Origin: Chionis minor | Taxonomy: Eukaryota; Chordata; Aves; Charadriiformes; Chionididae | Reading direction: 5' to 3' | Assembly: GCA_013398295.1 (NCBI GenBank) | Contig: VZSF01003291.1 | Coordinates: forward strand, 398,679-462,678 | DNA: 64,000 nt | Shown here: piece by piece, positions 58,901 to 64,000 of the stretch | Numbering within the stretch: the stretch's first letter is position 1 | Layout of the letters: each line of letters begins with the position of its first letter | Notes under the pieces: model-generated | The model's database searches: none | What the model saw: the letters and a program-made list of their open reading frames with translations, nothing else | What the model was told of the DNA's origin: nothing | Made by a program: the position numbers and the translations under genes

Positions 58901-61300
58901 AGCCTTGGAAACTCCAAGCACTCAAGTCAGGGCAATTTCTCCTTCTACAATTCCCAAGGAAATTATTCAGTTTACACAACAACCAAAGTAAATAACCACC
59001 GTATTCTTAATTCTTGCTTTTTGTTTTATATGGCTCACAGGGCTTGTATTTTTAAGCATTTTCCTGAAACTTTGAGAACAAACTTTTCATTCCGAAAATG
59101 CTATAGAATCACTTGATTCCAGGAGATGGTGCTTTAAAGAAAAAAAAACCTCCAGAAGTGGTAAGGAGACACAAACCCTCACCAACAGTACTGAGTTGCG
59201 TCCGTTACATTTCACAGCATAATCAGGACTTTATGTGCCTTTCTCCATTTGAGAAAGCAGATTTACTATGGACGAAGTCACCTATGACAGCCAATCACCA
59301 CAAAGCAAACATGACCAAACAAGATCCATCTTAAGAGATGTGGGAAGTTCCTAACAGGGGATGCTGCTTGCTTGTCATGGGAGAAACATTTCAGAAAACA
59401 GGCTTACATTTAGCAAGTAACCTTGGATTTCACAGCTCTAAATGTGAAATCTATATGGCAGATTTTTGTCATCCAACCTTCCATTAAACCTCAGATACTA
59501 ATAGCATCATATGCCAAATGGCCTTTCACAAACGCCTGAAAAGAGTTTGCTTTTGCTGGCCACATTGCAAGTGATTCCCATGAGAATGGAGCTGCTTTGG
59601 GTTCATCCAGAGCAGCTCAAGTTCACTGAGGAACTTGAGGAATTGTCCATACAGGACTAGTGTTGCACAGGAATCTATAGAAGGACCGTGAACTGAACAT
59701 ACTACTAGTTACCAAGCTTTTAAACCAGCCCTGGGTGGGTTCAGGAGGAAAGCAGACATGAGCAAACTCCGTCGATCAGGGATTCAGTGCCTTCAATGTC
59801 AGACACAACTGGTCCTTGCACGCTCAGCCTGCCCGCAGCCTGACTTGTACAAGTGGAGAAGACTTCACCCACCAGCAGCTGCCAAGACTGCTGTAAGTAA
59901 ACGAAAGCAGGTTGGTCTGTGGGCATCCACTGTTCGGGTGTGTTTCTAACAATAAAGTCACTGCACCAATTCTCTTGCAAATATTTCAGCCTTTGACTCA
60001 CTTCCCACACAACCCTCTCCACCCCCCCTTCAGATGCCACTAAATTTTAAATGAAAAATAGAACTTGGAGAGCACATTTAACATAAGTAAAGAGATTAAG
60101 GAGTTTATCTGTCAACACTGGAGTCCAGATGTTTTTAAAGTAAAAGAAAAAATAGGAGATTGAGAGAGATGTTAATTATAAGCTCTTTTCTTCCCTTAAA
60201 AATGTTTTAAAATATTTGTTAAAATACCTAACTTTTCCTGTAGGTTTTGGAAAGGGTTTAAAGAAAAAAAACAGCATAGATTTCAGACTAAACTTCAGTG
60301 TCTATACAGGCCTGAGGAGGCTTGAATCTGCTTCTCATGGTACTTACTGTCAGAGTTTCTTTGCATATCCAACACTCGTAGAGGAGTTATCTCACAGAAA
60401 TTTCTGTGTATGACTTCACCAGTACCAGAGCTCAGGCTCAGAAAGCTATTGAATTCCACTGTTTTTCATCCTTGACTCTCAATTTCCATCCCTAATCCAG
60501 TCCTAGGAGCACTGAAATCATGGACTTACAGCTGGACCTACAGCAGACTCCCATGACACCAATCTAGCTTCCACAAGGATGAAAATAAAATTTAGTGTGT
60601 AAGTTGGTTTTTAAAAAGAAAAAAAATAAAATAAAATCTAGAGAGGGTATGGAACTCCTTTAAAAACCAGCACATCCCAATATCCGTTACATTCAAAAAA
60701 AGGCTCATTTCAGAATTATACCCATTATAAGAAGGGAAGCCAACCCCTTCTGGTTTACCCGTCTTTCATGTGGAGGACATCTATTTTCATGTTCCTACGG
60801 GCTGCACCAGTAGCTTCTGACCTTTATTTGATCATTTTGTGCTGAATACTTCCTCTCAATTTCTCCAGGAAAAAAACTTGAATGTCCCATCTCTAAGAGA
60901 GACTGTGTTCCTGTAGCCTTTGTATGCCCTGAAAGGGAAAACAGAAGACAAGACAGGACAGAATGCCTACTTCACTGGGACTTCCTTTTGGAGACCCCTA
61001 TGTCAGACACATTGTATGGCAGTTACTATCGCTCTCTTGGATATAAGTGTCATGACTCAACCTGATCAAAATAGTGGGAAAAAATCAGCAATTTGTGCCC
61101 AAGTGAGCATGTCATAGTTCAAAGGATCCCATGCTACAGGCCTGGGAGAGATGACTTTGGATAATAATAAAAGAACTCAAATCCATGGGTTCTTCTAGCA
61201 CAGTAATTCAACAGAGACTGGACGTTCTGAAAGATCAAGCATTGATTCTGTGACAATACCATGCTACTTTGATCACTTAATGACCAGGTACAAAAGAGTT
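55911..61300. other. Unique noncoding stretch, no gene seen
   Basis: No exon supported. A plus-strand frame of 184 codons (56674-57228) has no recognised domain. AT-rich short runs occur at 59140 and 60260-60275. Confidence 0.55.
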
Positions 61301-61764
61301 GTTGGAGCAAGTCTAGAGGAGGGCCACAAAGAGGATCCAAGGGCTGGAGCACCTCTGCTAGGAGGACAGGCTGAGAGAGTTTGAGTTGTTCAGCCTGGAG
61401 AAGAGAAGGCTCCAGGGAGACTTTATAGTGGCCTTCCTGTACTTCAAGGGGGCTACAGAAACAGTGGGGAGGGACTCTTTATAAGGGAGTGTAGTGACAG
61501 GATGAGGAGTAGTGGTTTTAAACTGGAAGAGGGGAGATTTAGATTAGATATTAGGAAGAAATTCTTTACTGTGAGGGTTGTGAGACTGGCACAGGTTGCC
61601 TAGAGAAGCTGTGGATGCCCCAGTCCCTGGAGGTGGTCAAGGCCAGGTTGGATGGGGCTTTGAGCAATCTGGTCTAACGGGAGGTGTCCCTGCCCATGGC
61701 AGGGGGGTTGGAACTAGATAATCTTTAAGGTCCCTTCCAACCTAAACAATTCTATGATTCTATG
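61301..61764 (+). mobile_element. CR1 LINE 3' fragment, more decayed relative of the 37.8 kb copy
   Basis: Sense CR1 from 'gttggagcaagtctagagga' through 'ggctggagcacctctgctag', 'ggagaagagaaggctccagg' and 'taaggtcccttccaaccta' to a tail ATTCTATGATTCTATG. It is 5' truncated. The ORF2 frame has at least one in-frame stop early (where the family has the LCYED word) and further stops later, and it would end at TAA 61675-61677. It shares the subfamily layout with the 37.8 and 44.6 kb copies but carries more substitutions. Confidence 0.95.
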
Positions 61765-62954
61765 TTGGGACACTGAAGCCTGTTGACGATGGAGTGGCTG
61801 ACACTCCAGCTGTTGCACAATTCATCGGGTCAACATTGCGATGAGGTTTCATAACCAGACTGGTTCTACTGACTGTAGCCCCCCCTAACGGTTTATTTTA
61901 GCCAAACCAGTGATCTTTATTAGACAAGATCTCACCACCTCTCTCTCTACCAAAGGATAAAAAACTCTAACCTCAATTGGGGACATATTTCTTCATAAAT
62001 TTAACATAAATCCTGTTGGCTCTATTAGCTGTTACAGAAACACACTCCATTTTAATAAGTTTTTGGCTCAAATGACCCTTTTCTTTCCAGCTTTACTGCC
62101 TTTCTGTCCTCATTTTATCGAACTCTTAGAAACATTTCCTAAAAATATTTTATTATTGTACATTTAAAAAAATAATAATTTTTTAAAGCTATTAAGATTC
62201 TTGGAAAACTTAACTGTATTCTGAGTCCTCTCCTGTTACTTTCAGATCTCGCTCCTGGTCTCATATTCTTTTCCCAAAACCAAGCAACTTTATGTCTCTT
62301 CTTGGCCATGAGCAGGTGGTTGTTGAGACTCCATATCATTGTCAGCACAGAAAAATGCTTGAGGGTCTCAGAAGCTGATCAGCAGGAATGAGAGATGCCT
62401 ACAGAGAGCCCCCAAATCAGGGAATGCAGTAGCACCTACATTGGAAGAAGGGCCTATCAAAATCTACCTACAATGGAAGACCTCTGCAGAAAGAGGTGTT
62501 CTGCAAGGATGCTCACTCAACAACTGCACATTCTAGCGTATTCATGTGCCGACAGACATAAGAGCACACTGCTAACCTGTTACACATTCCCATTAGCTGA
62601 TGCTAACACTGAGAGAGTGTCAATAAGTCCTAAGAAATTCATAGGTCTTTATGAATTCAGGATTCACTCTCTTACAGAAAAGTTCCATTTATAGAAGGCA
62701 TCAGTTTCTCTTCTTACTGTCAATGGTATCCCAGAGTAATTCTGCAACATCCTTCATATGTCTCTTAACAGAGTACCTTTAACTGGGCCAAAATCCATCT
62801 TCCTTTTTCCATAAAGACAGCTGACATCTTGAGTTCATATGAGGCACACTGTGCTTTCTCTGGCATGTTCCTAGGCTTTACTTCATTATTTTATATTTAC
62901 ACGACAGCAAAAAAAGCTTGTGCCATATGGATGTGCTGGTGTGGGGAAAAGCAA
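61765..62954. other. Unique noncoding stretch, no gene seen
   Basis: AT-rich patch with T/A runs at 62140-62190. No exon or repeat supported. Confidence 0.6.
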
Positions 62955-62997
62955 TCAAGCTCTGTTGAAATCAATGGAGTTAAACTGGCATAGGCTA
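62955..62997. repeat. Copy of an old dispersed motif
   Basis: 'ctctgttgaaatcaatggag' followed by 'ttaaactggcataggc' resembles 'ccattgaaatcaatggagtt' followed by an ACACCGGTGTA-type block. One of the better-preserved copies in the window. Confidence 0.45.
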
Positions 62998-64000
62998 TTG
63001 TGTATGAAGTTGCAGAGCAGCCTAGGCATATGAACTCCTAGTGAAGACTCGGAGCTGGGCAACTAAATTGCTTTATGAGAAGTTTTGGATGGAGTACAAA
63101 CACCCCTTTGTGTGCTTTCTTGCCTGATAAATCATTAAGTGGGGCAGCCTTTCACACATGTACAACTGGAAGAAAACTCAGTTTTTAAATCTACAGTTAT
63201 TACAAAACACGGTGATCCTTCTTGCAATCCCTAAACACGTCCATATGCTACAACGATTTCAAATTGAAGTGAAAGAAGATCTTTGTAAAACTGCCACATC
63301 TCAGCCTCACTTACTCCATTTGCAAACTGTGACAACTTAAAGCCATCTCAACAGGGGAAATTGCCATGATATTGTCAGAATGGAGGGCGGCTTCACCTTC
63401 ACCTTTTTTATATTTGGTCTGCTGTAACTCATTTGCTCTCTGAGTATCAGCTGTAGCCTGAGAAGACGCCAATGATTACTTAGGGTATGGAATAAATCCC
63501 GACTTCCATGCACACTCCGGCCATGAAGGACAGCAGTGCAGGACCATGTCTTTAATGCCCATGTGAAGGGGAAAATCCCTCTTCTCCTCAAGAGCTGAAG
63601 ATAGAATGGGAAATGGGAGGATCTTTGTCTTTGAGAATGATGCCCCAAGTTCAAGTCAGATCAGTTCATTGGCTCCTGCCTTTTCTAGCCAGATGCATTT
63701 AAGCAAAAAAAAAAACCCCCAAACTGGAACATTGTCCCCTGGACAAAGAACATCCTGTGAACTGGAGCCACAGCACATCTGGGGGCCTCATGTTGCTGCT
63801 GAGTAATTCATGACCTGGGGACACTGTCATGTTGTGCTTAACAAGTCTCCAGAGGGAAAGCTGACATTTGAAAGAGACAAAAAAGCTTCTTCATGTGATG
63901 CCAACGCACCCTCTCCTGTTTCACTGGAAAGTGGGAGCATGTGAACACCACAGACATGAGCTCATGTAGCTGCACTGATGTGAGCCACAGCCTCCCCGTC
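62998..64000. other. Unique noncoding stretch, no gene seen
   Basis: No exon or RNA gene. Contains an A12 run followed by five C residues at about 63704-63721. Confidence 0.6.

Noticed and set aside
1..64000. tRNA genes, CRISPR arrays, phage or bacterial operons
   Set aside because: No B-box-like GGTTCGAATCC with a cloverleaf, no regularly spaced repeats, and codon, promoter and repeat content are not bacterial.

Overview
The window looks like noncoding DNA from a bird. The clearest evidence is a set of nine CR1 LINE fragments. Several of them end in the short octamer-like tail (variants of ATTCTATG) typical of avian and other sauropsid CR1 elements. There are no L1, Alu or B1-type repeats, repeat density is low, and microsatellites are few and short. 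A non-avian reptile cannot be fully excluded from sequence alone. I found no convincing protein-coding exon of a host gene, no tRNA or rRNA gene, no CRISPR array and no bacterial-type operon. The open reading frames present are short, lack recognisable domains, often overlap open frames on the other strand, and look like chance, except for the remnants inside CR1.

Layout. 1-7.3 kb: unique sequence with a small CpG-rich patch (about 1.57-1.86 kb), a decayed MIR-like SINE (about 1.94-2.09 kb), an 18-base C tract (2292-2309) and a short AC repeat. 7.3-15 kb: a minus-strand CR1, an alternating purine/pyrimidine TG tract, an AT-rich enhancer-like block (about 11.42-11.76 kb) and an old, diverged plus-strand CR1 (about 14.9-15.4 kb). 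15-30 kb: a minus-strand CR1 at 19.5 kb, a ZNF143-like motif at 19.8 kb, enhancer-like blocks near 18.5, 22.0 and 26.1 kb, and two older minus-strand CR1 pieces at 24.6 and 27.7 kb. 30-45 kb: a well-preserved MIR-like SINE (29.77-29.96 kb), several copies of an old dispersed motif, enhancer-like blocks near 31.9, 39.9, 43.0 and 44.3 kb, and three plus-strand CR1s at 36.3, 37.8 and 44.6 kb. The last of these retains about 115 codons of the ORF2 C-terminus. 45-64 kb: mostly featureless unique sequence with enhancer-like blocks near 52.9 and 55.8 kb and a plus-strand CR1 at 61.3 kb.

Interpretation. The pattern is an intergenic region or a large intron with retained regulatory-looking islands and retroposon fragments of several ages. 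It fits the flank or intron of a developmental gene, but the sequence does not say which one. The best leads are the enhancer-like islands and a recurring motif (CCATTGA / TCAATGG type) that appears at about seven places and is not CR1. All conservation claims are inference and would need multi-species alignment. I did not find a new gene system.
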